NCBI GenBank assembly: GCA_943736015.1
Contig: OX031063.1
Coordinates: forward strand, 6,615,001-6,679,000
Source of the DNA: Tridacna crocea
Lineage: Eukaryota; Mollusca; Bivalvia; Cardiida; Cardiidae
Length of the DNA: 64,000 nt
Direction: 5' to 3'
Shown: positions 48,633 to 62,054 of the stretch, in pieces
How positions within the stretch are numbered: the first letter of the stretch is position 1
Layout: each line of letters begins with the position of its first letter
Program-made: the position numbers and the translations under genes
The notes under the pieces: generated by a model
What the model was told of the DNA's origin: nothing
The model's database searches: none
Seen by the model: only the letters and a program-made list of their open reading frames with translations

Positions 48633-50311
48633 TTACGATTTTATGCGCAGCACGTAACAGTCACGTATGGGTGAGATGGTCATCGTAACCAAATCAATGG
48701 CCCTAGTGAGAGAAAATGAAAAAGAAAAATCCCTATAATTGACTTAAGCAATAGTTGTCGTCTGCTATAAAATATTCCGTAAGTCGATTTTTCATGTTTT
48801 TGCGGATACGTAAGTGGCACCTGCGAGACAGTAGACAACCTAAATGGGTTTGTTGTCACGGTATAAAAAGATTGGAGAAAAAAAATTATTAAAAATTAAG
48901 TTCCCTCTATTTGACCTTCTAAGCAACAGGTGTCGTCTGCTATAAAATGCTCCACAAGTCGATTTTTCGCGTTTTTGCGATTACGTAACCTGCACCTATG
49001 AGACGGTAGTCAACGTAAATGGATTTGTCGTCACGGTATAAAGAGACTGGAGAAAAAATATACATTAAAAATTTAGTTCCTTTTGTTTGATTTATGCAAT
49101 AATAAGCAGTTGCTACTGAAAGAGCCTTCAGTCTTTTTTTAGCGACTTGTCGCATTATTTTTTTTTTTTTTTTTCGCATGAGCGGAACTGGCACATATGA
49201 GACGGTAGTCAAATAACTGGGTTTCTTGTTGCGGTTTGAAGAGATTAGAAAAATTACACTTCAGTTGCCTTTGTTTGATATATGAGTTTTCAGTCTTTTT
49301 TTAGCCACTTGTCACATTAATTTCAGGGTTTGTTTTTTACACTGTACATTGATCACTTTGGCTCATTGAAAGTTTCAATGTGCAGCATTTATTGTGGGCT
49401 GAGAGTTGGAAAAGCAAATCCAGTGAAGGGCTGGGGAGTGGGGGGTGCATCGAGGGTTTAAGGGAATTAACTCTTGCAAGGGTTTTGAAAAGACCAAATC
49501 AAGGTCTTCTGCGCCCCTATTTTCTTAAATGTTTGCCTATTTTCAGTGAAATCTGGCATGTGTGGATGGTGCATGCCCGGCAGATTGCCAAGGACTGCAC
49601 AGCAGCCTTTAAAGAAGACTTTAAATCCACTTTTATGCCGTTTTTTGCACTGTTTTTTATTCGATATATTAAGGCGCCATTTTGGAGCGATTTTGAAGCT
49701 CTCTGATTGGCTGATGGGCCCGAGTTTGAATTCTAAGGTCTTCTCTGATTGGCTGTTGGTATCCATTGTTGGTATCCAATCTGATTTCCTTAAAGCTTCT
49801 CTGATTGGATAATTTCAGAGAGGGAAGAGATTTGATTGGCTGATGGGAAAGGGGGGGGGAAATATCTGTTTATCTTTATTAACCTTTTACCACACAATGA
49901 CGCGGCCTTTTAACACCCCAAAGGCTTATGAAAATAATCTGAGGAAAGGAGAAAATACAGGTTACCAGCATTTTCTCCTTTTCCCACAATGTTTTCCACC
50001 CTATCAAAGAAAAAATTTGATTTTGAGTTATTCTTACATCTTATTTTATCTTTTTGGCCTACTTGTAAATTTCTTCAAACAAGAACAAGATTTCTTTTAT
50101 CGGAAAAAGTTTCCGCAACAGCAACCAGTTGCTTCTGAATTTTATATTTTCGCACAGCGGTTAAACATAAAATTAACTTTTGACTCGCGTGGTCATCCAA
50201 ATTGGTTCAATGTTTTCATGACCCTGGTAAGAAAACAGGGAAAATTTTTGTTTACCTTTCTTTGATTTGAACAACAGGTATCAGTTGCCTCCGAAAGTGT
50301 GGAAGTTGATT
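48633..50311 (+). repeat. Satellite unit 30 (1679 bp)
   Basis: Has AGCGACTTG near 49141, TCAAATAACTGG near 49209 (shared with unit 34), the longest G run (nine, about 49851-49859), and AAATTAACTT with CGCGTGG near 50171 (shared with unit 26). Confidence 0.97.
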
Positions 50312-51987
50312 TTACGATTTTATGCGCAGCACGTAACAGTCACGTATGGGTGAGATGGTCATCGTAACCAAATCAATGGCCCTAGTGAGAGAAAATGAAA
50401 AAGAAAAATCCCTATAATTGACTTAAGCAATAGTTGTCGTCTGCTATAAAATATTCCGTAAGTCGATTTTTCATGTTTTTGCAGATACGTAAGTGGCACC
50501 TGCGAGACAGTAGACAACCTAAATGGGTTTGTTGTCACGGTATAAAAAGATTGGAGAAAAAAAATTATTAAAAATTAAGTTCCCTCTATTTGACCTTCTA
50601 AGCAACAGGTGTCGTCTGCTATAAAATGCTCCACAAGTCGATTTTTCGCGTTTTTGCGATTACGTAACCTGCACCTATGAGACGGTAGTCAACGTAAATG
50701 GATTTGTCGTCACGGTATAAAGAGACTGGAGAAAAAATATACATTAAAAATTTAGTTCCTTTTGTTTGATTTATGCAATAATAAGCAGTTGCTACTGAAA
50801 GAGCCTTCAGTCATTTTTTAGCCACTTGTCGCATTATTATTTTTTTTTTTTTCGCATGAGCGGAACTGGCACATATGAGACGGTAGTCAACGTAACTGGG
50901 TTTCTTGTTGCGGTTTGAAGAGATTAGAAAAATTACACTTCAGTTGCCTTTGTTTGATATATGAGTTTTCAGTCTTTTTTTAGCCACTTGTCACATTAAT
51001 TTCAGGGTTTGTTTTTTACACTGTACATTGATCACTTTGGCTCATTGAAAGTTTCAATGTGCAGCATTTATTGTGGGCTGAGAGTTGGAAAAGCAAATCC
51101 AGTGAAGGGCTGGGGAGTGGGGGGTGCATCGAGGGTTTAAGGGAATTAACTCTTGCAAGGGTTTTGAAAAGACCAAATCAAGGTCTTCTGCGCCTCTATT
51201 TTCTTAAATGTTTGCCTATTTTCAGTGAAATCTGGCATGTGTGGATGGTGCATGCCCGGCAGATTGCCAAGGACTGCACAGCAGCCTTTAAAGAAGACTT
51301 TAACTCCACTTTTATGCCGTTTTTTGCACTGTTTTTATTCGATATATTAAGGCGCCATTTTGGAGCGATTTTGAAGCTCTCTGATTGGCTGATGGGCCCG
51401 AGTTTGAATTCTAAGGTCTTCTCTGATTGGCTGTTGGTATCCATTGTTGGTATCCAATCTGATTTCCTTAAAGCTTCTCTGATTGGATAATTTCAGAGAG
51501 GGAAGAGATTTGATTGGCTGATGGGAAAGGGGGGGAAATATCTGTTTATCTTTATTAACCTTTTACCACACAATGACGCGGCCTTTTAACACCCCAAAGG
51601 CTTATGAAAATAATCTGAGGAAAGGAGAAAATACAGGTTACCAGCATTTTCTCCTTTTCCCACAATGTTTTCCACCCTATCAAAGAAAAAATTTGATTTT
51701 GAGTTATTCTTACATCTTATTTTATCTTTTTGGCCTACTTGTAAATTTCTTCAAACAAGAACAAGATTTCTTTTATCGGAAAAAGTTTCCGCAACAGCAA
51801 CCAGTTGCTTCTGAAGTTTATATTTTCGCACAGCGGTTAAACATAAAATTGACTTTTGACTCGCGCGGTCATCCAAATTGGTTCAATGTTTTCATGACCC
51901 TGGTAAGAAAACAGGGAAAATTTTTGTTTACCTTTCTTTGATTTGAACAACAGGTATCAGTTGCCTCCGAAAGTGTGGAAGTTGATT
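50312..51987 (+). repeat. Satellite unit 31 (1676 bp)
   Basis: Has TGCAGATACG near 50480, CAGTCATTTTTTAG near 50809, C-to-T at 51195, TTTAACTCC near 51299, the T6-to-T5 deletion near 51332, and GAAGTTTATA near 51813. Confidence 0.97.
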
Positions 51988-53664
51988 TTACGATTTTATG
52001 CGCAGCACGTAACAGTCACGTATGGGTGAGATGGTCATCGTAACCAAATCAATGGCCCTAGTGAGAGAAAATGAAAAAGAAAAATCCCTATAATTGACTT
52101 AAGCAATAGTTGTCGTCTGCTATAAAATATTCCGTAAGTCGATTTTTCATGTTTTTGCGGATACGTAAGTGGCACCTGCGAGACAGTAGACAACCTAAAT
52201 GGGTTTGTTGTCACGGTATAAAAAGATTGGAGAAAAAAAATTATTAAAAATTAAGTTCCCTCTATTTGACCTTCTAAGCAACAGGTGTCGTCTGCTATAA
52301 AATGCTCCACAAGTCGATTTTTCGCGTTTTTGCGATTACGTAACCTGCACCTATGAGACGGTAGTCAACGTAAATGGATTTGTCGTCACGGTATAAAGAG
52401 ACTGGAGAAAAAATATACATTAAAAATTTAGTTCCTTTTGTTTGATTTATGCAATAATAAGCAGTTGCTACTGAAAGAGCCTTCAGTCTTTTTTTAGCCA
52501 CTTGTCGCATTATTTTTTTTTTTTTTTTCGCATGAGCGGAACTGGCACATATGAGACGGTAGTCAACGTAACTGGGTTTCTTGTTGCGGTTTGAAGAGAT
52601 TAGAAAAATTACACTTCAGTTGCCTTTGTTTGATATATGAGTTTTCAGTCTTTTTTTAGCCACTTGTCACATTAATTTCAGGGTTTGTTTTTTACACTGT
52701 ACATTGATCACTTTGGCTCATTGAAAGTTTCAATGTGCCGCATTTATTGTGGGCTGAGAGTTGGAAAAGCAAATCCAGTGAAGGGCTGGGGAGTGGGGGG
52801 TGCATCGAGGGTTTAAGGGAAGTAACTCTTGCAAGGGTTTTGAAAAGACCAAATCAAGGTCTTCTGCGCCCCTATTTTCTTAAATGTTTGCCTATTTTCA
52901 GTGAAATCTGGCATGTGTGGATGGTGCATGCCCGGCAGATTGCCAAGGACTGCACAGCAGCCTTTAAAGAAGACTTTAACTCCACTTTTATGCCGTTTTT
53001 TGCACTGTTTTTTATTCGATATATTAAGGCGCTATTTTGGAGCGATTTTGAAGCTCTCTGATTGGCTGATGGGCCCGAGTTTGAATTCTAAGGTCTTCTC
53101 TGATTGGCTGTTGGTATCCATTGTTGGTATCCAATCTGATTTCCTTAAAGCTTCTCTGATTGGATAATTTCAGAGAGGGAAGAGATTTGATTGGCTGATG
53201 GGAAAGGGGGGGAAATATCTGTTTATCTTTATTAACCTTTTACCACACAATGACGCGGCCTTTTAACACCCCAAAGGCTTATGAAAATAATCTGAGGAAA
53301 GGAGAAAATACAGGTTACCAGCATTTTCTCCTTTTCCCACAATGTTTTCCACCCTATCAAAGAAAAAATTTGATTTTGAGTTATTCTTACATCTTATTTT
53401 ATCTTTTTGGCCTACTTGTAAATTTCTTCAAACAAGAACAAGATTTCTTTTATCGGAAAAAGTTTCCGCAACAGCAACCAGTTGCTTCTGAATTTTATAT
53501 TTTCGCACAGCGGTTAAACATAAAATTGACTTTTGACTCGCGCGGTCATCCAAATTGGTTCAATGTTTTCATGACCCTGGTAAGAAAACAGGGAAAATTT
53601 TTGTTTACCTTTCTTTGATTTGAACAACAGGTATCAGTTGCCTCCGAAAGTGTGGAAGTTGATT
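51988..53664 (+). repeat. Satellite unit 32 (1677 bp)
   Basis: Has ATGTGCCGCAT near 52732, GGGAAGTAAC near 52817, TTTAACTCC near 52976 (shared with unit 31) and GGCGCTATTTTGG near 53029, which alters the YY1-like site. Confidence 0.97.
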
Positions 53665-55342
53665 TTACGATTTTATGCGCAGCACGTAACAGTCACGTAT
53701 GGGTGAGATGGTCATCGTAACCAAATCAATGGCCCTAGTGAGAGAAAATGAAAAAGAAAAATCCCTATAATTGACTTAAGCAATAGTTGTCGTCTGCTAT
53801 AAAATATTCCGTAAGTCGATTTTTCATGTTTTTGCGGATACGTAAGTGGCACCTGCGAGACAGTAGACAACCTAAATGGGTTTGTTGTCACGGTATAAAA
53901 AGATTGGAGAAAAAAAATTATTAAAAATTAAGTTCCCTCTATTTGACCTTCTAAGCAACAGGTGTCGTCTGCTATAAAATGCTCCACAAGTCGATTTTTC
54001 GCGTTTTTGCGATTACGTAACCTGCACCTATGAGACGGTAGTCAACGTAAATGGATTTGTCGTCACGGTATAAAGAGACTGGAGAAAAAATATACATTAA
54101 AAATTTAGTTCCTTTTGTTTGATTTATGCAATAATAAGCAGTTGCTACTGAAAGAGCCTTCAGTCTTTTTTTAGCCACTTGTCGCATTATTTTTTTTTTT
54201 TTTTTTCGCATGAGCGGAACTGGCACATATGAGACGGTAGTCAACGTAACTGGGTTTCTTGTTGCGGTTTGAAGAGATTAGAAAAATTACACTTCAGTTG
54301 CCTTTGTTTGATATATGAGTTTTCAGTCTTTTTTTAGCCACTTGTCACATTAATTTCAGGGTTTGTTTTTTACACTGTACATTGATCACTTTGGCTCATT
54401 GAAAGTTTCAATGTGCAGCATTTATTGTGGGCTGAGAGTTGGAAAAGCAAATCCAGTGAAGGGCTGGGGAGTGGGGGGTGCATCGAGGGTTTAAGGGAAT
54501 TAACTCTTGCAAGGGTTTTGAAAAGACCAAATCAAGGTCTTCTGCGCCCCTATTTTCTTAAATGTTTGCCTATTTTCAGTGAAATCTGGCATGTGTGGAT
54601 GGTGCATGCCCGGCAGATTGCCAAGGACTGCACAGCAGCCTTTAAAGAAGACTTTAAATCCACTTTTATTCCGTTTTTTGCACTGTTTTTTATTCGATAT
54701 ATTAAGGCGCCATTTTGGAGCGATTTTGAAGCTCTCTGATTGGCTGATGGGCCCGAGTTTGAATTCTAAGGTCTTCTCTGATTGGCTGTTGGTATCCATT
54801 GTTGGTATCCAATCTGATTTCCTTAAAGCTTCTCTGATTGGATAATTTCAGAGAGGGAAGAGATTTGATTGGCTGATGGGAAAGGGGGGGAAATATCTGT
54901 TTATCTTTATTAACCTTTTACCACACAATGACGCGGCCTTTTAACACCCCAAAGGCTTATGAAAATAATCTGAGGAAAGGAGAAAATACAGGTTACCAGC
55001 ATTTTCTCCTTTTCCCACAATGTTTTCCACCCTATCAAAGAAAAAATTTGATTTTGAGTTATTCTTACATCTTATTTTATCTTTTTGGCCTACTTGTAAA
55101 TTTCTACAAACAAGAACAATATTTCTTTTATCGGAAAAAGTTTCCGCAACAGCAACCAGTTGCTTCTGAATTTTATATTTTCGCACAGCGGTTAAACATA
55201 AAATTGACTTTTGACTCGCGCGGTCATCCAAATTGGTTCAATGTTTTCATGACCCTGGTAAGAAAACAGGGAAAATTTTTGTTTACCTTTCTTTGATTTG
55301 AACAACAGGTATCAGTTGCCTCCGAAAGTGTGGAAGTTGATT
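53665..55342 (+). repeat. Satellite unit 33 (1678 bp)
   Basis: Has TTTATTCCG near 54666, TTCTACAAAC near 55102 and ACAATATTTC near 55116. Confidence 0.97.
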
Positions 55343-57019
55343 TTATGATTTTATGCGCAGCACGTAACAGTCACGTATGGGTGAGATGGTCATCGTAACC
55401 AAATCAATGGCCCTAGTGAGAGAAAATGAAAAAGAAAAATCCCTATAATTGACTTAAGCAATAGTTGTCGTCTGCTATAAAATATTCCGTAAGTCGATTT
55501 TTCATGTTTTTGCGGATACGTAAGTGGCACCTGCGAGACAGTAGACAACCTAAATGGGTTTGTTGTCACGGTATAAAAAGATTGGAGAAAAAAAATTATT
55601 AAAAATTAAGTTCCCTCTATTTGACCTTCTAAGCAACAGGTGTCGTCTGCTATAAAATGCTCCACAAGTCGATTTTTCGCGTTTTTGCGATTACGTAACC
55701 TGCACCTATGAGACGGTAGTCAACGTAAATGGATTTGTCGTCACGGTATAAAGAGACTGGAGAAAAAATATACATTAAAAATTTAGTTCCTTTTGTTTGA
55801 TTTATGCAATAATAAGCAGTTGCTACTGAAAGAGCCTTCAGTCTTTTTTTAGTGACTTGTCGCATTATTTTATTTTTTTTTTTTCGCATGAGCGGAACTG
55901 GCACATATGAGACGGTAGTCAAATAACTGGGTTTCTTGTTGCGGTTTGAAGAGATTAGAAAAATTACACTTCAGTTGCCTTTGTTTGATATATGAGTTTT
56001 CAGTCTTTTTTTAGCCACTTGTCACATTAATTTCAGGGTTTGTTTTTTACACTGTACATTGATCACTTTGGCTCATTGAAAGTTTCAATGTGCAGCATTT
56101 ATTGTGGGCTGAGAGTTGGAAAAGCAAATCCAGTGAAGGGCTGGGGAGTGGGGGGTGCATCGAGGGTTTAAGGGAATTAACTCTTGCAAGGGTTTTGAAA
56201 AGACCAAATCAAGGTCTTCTGCGCCCCTATTTTCTTAAATGTTTGCCTATTTTCAGTGAAATCTGGCATGTGTGGATGGTGCATGCCCGGCAGATTGCCA
56301 AGGACTGCACAGCAGCCTTTAAAGAAGACTTTAAATCCACTTTTATGCCGTTTTTTGCACTGTTTTTTATTCGATATATTAAGGCGCCATTTTGGAGCGA
56401 TTTTGAAGCTCTCTGATTGGCTGATGGGCCCGAGTTTGAATTCTAAGGTCTTCTCTGATTGGCTGTTGGTATCCATTGTTGGTATCCAATCTGATTTCCT
56501 TAAAGCTTCTCTGATTGGATAATTTCAGAGAGGGAAGAGATTTGATTGGCTGATGGGAAAGGGGGGGAAATATCTGTTTATCTTTATTAACCTTTTACCA
56601 CACAATGACGCGGCCTTTTAACACCCCAAAGGCTTATGAAAATAATCTGAGGAAAGGAGAAAATACAGGTTACCAGCATTTTCTCCTTTTCCCACAATGT
56701 TTTCCACCCTATCAAAGAAAAAATTTGATTTTTAGTTATTCTTACATCTTATTTTATCTTTTTGGCCTACTTGTAAATTTCTTCAAACAAGAACAAGATT
56801 TCTTTTATCGGAAAAAGTTTCCGCAACAGCAACCAGTTGCTTCTGAATTTTATATTTTCGCACAGCGGTTAAACATAAAATTGACTTTTGACTCGCGCGG
56901 TCATCCAAATTGGTTCAATGTTTTCATGACCCTGGTAAGAAAACAGGGAAAATTTTTGTTTACCTTTCTTTGATTTGAACAACAGGTATCAGTTGCCTCC
57001 GAAAGTGTGGAAGTTGATT
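55343..57019 (+). repeat. Satellite unit 34 (1677 bp)
   Basis: Begins TTATGATTTT. Has AGTGACTTG near 55851, one A in the T tract, TCAAATAACTGG near 55919 (shared with unit 30) and GATTTTTAGTT near 56728. Confidence 0.97.
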
Positions 57020-58697
57020 TTACGATTTTATGCGCAGCACGTAACAGTCACGTATGGGTGAGATGGTCATCGTAACCAAATCAATGGCCCTAGTGAGAGA
57101 AAATGAAAAAGAAAAATCCCTATAATTGACTTAAGCAATAGTTGTCGTCTGCTATAAAATATTCCGTAAGTCGATTTTTCATGTTTTTGCGGATACGTAA
57201 GTGGCACCTGCGAGACAGTAGACAACCTAAATGGGTTTGTTGTCACGGTATAAAAAGATTGGAGAAAAAAAATTATTAAAAATTAAGTTCCCTCTATTTG
57301 ACCTTCTAAGCAACAGGTGTCGTCTGCTATAAAATGCTCCACAAGTCGATTTTTCGCGTTTTTGCGATTACGTAACCTGCACCTATGAGACGGTAGTCAA
57401 CGTAAATGGATTTGTCGTCACGGTATAAAGAGACTGGAGAAAAAATATACATTAAAAATTTAGTTCCTTTTGTTTGATTTATGCAATAATAAGCAGTTGC
57501 TACTGAAAGAGCCTTCAGTCTTTTTTTAGCCACTTGTCGCATTATTTTTTATTTTTTTTTTCGCATGAGCGGAACTGGCACATATGAGACGGTAGTCAAC
57601 GTAACTGGGTTTCTTGTTGCGGTTTGAAGAGATTAGAAAAATTACACTTCAGTTGCCTTTGTTTGATATATGAGTTTTCAGTCTTTTTTTAGCCACTTGT
57701 CACATTAATTTCAGGGTTTGTTTTTTACACTGTACATTGATCACTTTGGCTCATTGAAAGTTTCAATGTGCAGCATTTATTGTGGGCTGAGAGTTGGAAA
57801 AGCAAATCCAGTGAAGGGCTGGGGAGTGGGGGGTGCATCGAGGGTTTAAGGGAATTAACTCTTGCAAGGGTTTTGAAAAGACCAAATCAAGGTCTTCTGC
57901 GCCCCTATTTTCTTAAATGTTTGCCTATTTTCAGTGAAATCTGGCATGTGTGGATGGTGCATGCCCGGCAGATTGCCAAGGACTGCACAGCAGCCTTTAA
58001 AGAAGACTTTAAATCCACTTTTATGCCGTTTTTTGCACTGTTTTTTATTCGATATATTAAGGCGCCATTTTGGAGCGATTTTGAAGCTCTCTGATTGGCT
58101 GATTGGCCCGAGTTTGAATTCTAAGGTCTTCTCTGATTGGCTGTTGGTATCCATTGTTGGTATCCAATCTGATTTCTTTAGAGCTTCTCTGATTGGATAA
58201 TTTCAGAGAGGGAAGAGATTTGATTGGCTGATGGGAAAGGGGGGGAAATATCTGTTTATCTTTATTAACCTTTTACCACACAATGACGCGGCCTTTTAAC
58301 ACCCCAAAGGCTTATGAAAATAATCTGAGGAAAGGAGAAAATACAGGTTACCAGCATTTTCTCCTTTTCCCACAATGTTTTCCACCCTATCAAAGAAAAA
58401 ATTTGATTTTGAGTTATTCTTACATCTTATTTTATCTTTTTGGCCTACTTGTAAATTTCTTCAAACAAGAACAAGATTTCTTTTATCGGAAAAAGTTTCC
58501 GCAACAGCAACCAGTTGCTTCTGAATTTTATATTTTCGCACAGCGGTTAAACATAAAATTGACTTTTGACTCGCGCGGTCATCCAAATTGGTTCAATGTT
58601 TTCATGACCCTGGTAAGAAAACAGGGAAAATTTTTGTTTACCTTTCTTTGATTTGAACAACAGGTATCAGTTGCCTCCGAAAGTGTGGAAGTTGATT
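57020..58697 (+). repeat. Satellite unit 35 (1678 bp)
   Basis: Has an A-interrupted T tract near 57551. G-to-T at 58104 creates an additional ATTGG at 58102-58106, so this unit has five ATTGG boxes. Also has TTTCTTTAGAGC near 58174. Confidence 0.97.
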
Positions 58698-60375
58698 TTA
58701 CGATTTTATGCGCAGCACGTAACAGTCACGTATGGGTGAGATGGTCATCGTAACCAAATCAATGGCCCTAGTGAGAGAAAATGAAAAAGAAAAATCCCTA
58801 TAATTGACTTAAGCAATAGTTGTCGTCTGCTATAAAATATTCCGTAAGTCGATTTTTCATGTTTTTGCGGATACGTAAGTGTCACCTGCGAGACAGTAGA
58901 CAACCTAAATGGGTTTGTTGTCACGGTATAAAAAGATTGGAGAAAAAAAATTATTAAAAATTAAGTTCCCTCTATTTGACCTTCTAAGCAACAGGTGTCG
59001 TCTGCTATAAAATGCTCCACAAGTCGATTTTTCGCGTTTTTGCGATTACGTAACCTGCACCTATGAGACGGTAGTCAACGTAAATGGATTTGTCGTCACG
59101 GTATAAAGAGACTGGAGAAAAAATATACATTAGAAATTAAGTTCCTTTTCTTTGATTAATGCAATAATAAGCAGTTGCTACTGAAAGAGCCTTCAGTCTT
59201 TTTTTAGCCACTTGTCGCATTATTTTATTTTTTTTTTTTCGCATGAGTGGAACTGGCACATATGAGACGGTAGTCAACGTAACTGGGTTTCTTGTTGCGG
59301 TTTGAAGAGATTAGAAAAATTACACTTCAGTTGCCTTTGTTTGATATATGAGTTTTCAGTCTTTTTTTAGCCACTTGTCACATTAATTTCAGGGTTTGTT
59401 TTTTACACTGTACATTGATCACTTTGGCTCATTGAAAGTTTCAATGTGCAGCATTTATTGTGGGCTGAGAGTTGGAAAAGCAAATCCAGTGAAGGGCTGG
59501 GGAGTGGGGGGTGCATCGAGGGTTTAAGGGAATTAACTCTTGCAAGGGTTTTGAAAAGACCAAATCAAGGTCTTCTGCGCCCCTATTTTCTTAAATGTTT
59601 GCCTATTTTCAGTGAAATCTGGCATGTGTGGATGGTGCATGCCCGGCAGATTGCCAAGGACTGCACAGCAGCCTTTAAAGAAGACTTTAAATCCACTTTT
59701 ATGCCGTTTTTTGCACTGTTTTTTATTCGATATATTAAGGCGCCATTTTGGAGCGATTTTGAAGCTCTCTGATTGGCTGATGGGCCCGAGTTTGAATTCT
59801 AAGGTCTTCTCTGATTGACTGTTGGTATCCATTGTTGGTATCCAATCTGATTTCCTTAAAGCTTCTCTGATTGGATAATTTCAGAGAGGGAAGAGATTTG
59901 ATTGGCTGATGGGAAAGGGGGGGAAATATCTGTTTATCTTTATTAACCTTTTACCACACAATGACGCGGCCTTTTAACACCCCAAAGGCTTATGAAAATA
60001 ATCTGAGGAAAGGAGAAAATACAGGTTACCAGCATTTTCTCCTTTTCCCACAATGTTTTCCACCCTATCAAAGAAAAAATTTGATTTTGAGTTATTCTTA
60101 CATCTTATTTTATCTTTTTGGCCTACTTGTAAATTTCTTCAAACAAGAACAAGATTTCTTTTATCGGAAAAAGTTTCCGCAACAGCAACCAGTTGCTTCT
60201 GAATTTTATATTTTCGCACAGCGGTTAAACATAAAATTGACTTTTGACTCGCGCGGTCATCCAAATTGGTTCAATGTTTTCATGACCCTGGTAAGAAAAC
60301 AGGGAAAATTTTTGTTTACCTTTCTTTGATTTGAACAACAGGTATCAGTTGCCTCCGAAAGTGTGGAAGTTGATT
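58698..60375 (+). repeat. Satellite unit 36 (1678 bp)
   Basis: Has AGTGTCACC near 58877, TTAGAAATTAAG near 59130, CTTTTCTTTGATTAATG near 59143, GCATGAGTGG near 59241, and G-to-A at 59818, which destroys the second ATTGG box (now ATTGA). Confidence 0.97.
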
Positions 60376-62054
60376 TTACGATTTTATGCGCAGCACGTAA
60401 CAGTCACGTATGGGTGACATGGTCATCGTAACCAAATCAATGGCCCTAGTGAGAGAAAATGAAAAAGAAAAATCCCTATAATTGACTTAAGCAATAGTTG
60501 TCGTCTGCTATAAAATATTCCGTAAGTCGATTTTTCATGTTTTTGCGGATACGTAAGTGGCACCTGCGAGACAGTAGACAACCTAAATGGGTTTGTTGTC
60601 ACGGTATAAAAAGATTGGAGAAAAAAAATTATTAAAAATTAAGTTCCCTCTATTTGACCTTCTAAGCAACAGGTGTCGTCTGCTATAAAATGCTCCACAA
60701 GTCGATTTTTTGCGTTTTTGCGATTACGTAACCTGCACCTATGAGACGGTAGTCAACGTAAATGGATTTGTCGTCACGGTATAAAGAGACTGGAGAAAAA
60801 ATATACATTAAAAATTTAGTTCCTTTTGTTTGATTTATGCAATAATAAGCAGTTGCTACTGAAAGAGCCTTCAGTCTTTTTTTAGCCACTTGTCGCATTA
60901 TTTTTTTTTTTTTTTTTCGCATGAGCGGAACTGGCACATATGAGACGGTAGTCAACGTAACTGGGTTTCTTGTTGCGGTTTGAAGAGATTAGAAAAATTA
61001 CACTTCAGTTGCCTTTGTTTGATATATGAGTTTTCAGTCTTTTTTTAGCCACTTGTCACATTAATTTCAGGGTTTGTTTTTCACACTGTACATTGATCAC
61101 TTTGGCTCATTGAAAGTTTCAATGTGCAGCATTTATTGTGGGCTGAGAGTTGGAAAAGCAAATCCAGTGAAGGGCTGGGGAGTGGGGGGTGCATCGAGGG
61201 TTTAAGGGAATTAACTCTTGCAAGGGTTTTGAAAAGACCAAATCAAGGTCTTCTGCGCCCCTATTTTCTTAAATGTTTGCCTATTTTCAGTGAAATCTGG
61301 CATGTGTGGATGGTGCATGCCCGGCAGATTGCCAAGGACTGCACAGCAGCCTTTAAAGAAGACTTTAAATCCACTTTTATGCCGTTTTTTGCACTGTTTT
61401 TTATTCGATATATTAAGGCGCCATTTTGGAGCGATTTTGAAGCTCTCTGATTGGCTGATGGGCCCGAGTTTGAATTCTAAGGTCTTCTCTGATTGGCTGT
61501 TGGTATCCATTGTTGGTATCCAATCTGATTTCCTTAAAGCTTCTCTGATTGGATAATTTCAGAGAGGGAAGAGATTTGATTGGCTGATGGGAAAGGGGGG
61601 GGAAATATCTGTTTATCTTTATTAACCTTTTACCACACAATGACGCGGCCTTTTAACACCCCAAAGGCTTATGAAAATAATCTGAGGAAAGGAGAAAATA
61701 CAGGTTACCAGCATTTTCTCCTTTTCCCACAATGTTTTCCACCCTATCAAAGAAAAAATTTGATTTTGAGTTATTCTTACATCTTATTTTATCTTTTTGG
61801 CCTACTTGTAAATTTCTTCAAACAAGAACAAGATTTCTTTTATCGGAAAAAGTTTCCGCAACAGCAACCAGTTGCTTCTGAATTTTATATTTTCGCACAG
61901 CGGTTAAACATAAAATTGACTTTTGACTCGCGCGGTCATCCAAATTGGTTCAATGTTTTCATGACCCTGGTAAGAAAACAGGGAAAGTTTTTGTTTACCT
62001 TTCTTTGATTTGAACAACAGGTATCAGTTGCCTCCGAAAGTGTGGAAGTTGATT
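60376..62054 (+). repeat. Satellite unit 37 (1679 bp)
   Basis: Has GGGTGACATGG near 60413, GATTTTTTGCG near 60705, TTTTCACACTG near 61078, an eight-G run near 61594, and GGAAAGTTTTTG near 61982. Confidence 0.97.

Noticed and set aside
54941-55231. Reverse-strand 96-codon frame unique to unit 33
   Set aside because: Opened only by the point changes private to unit 33; no counterpart in other units.
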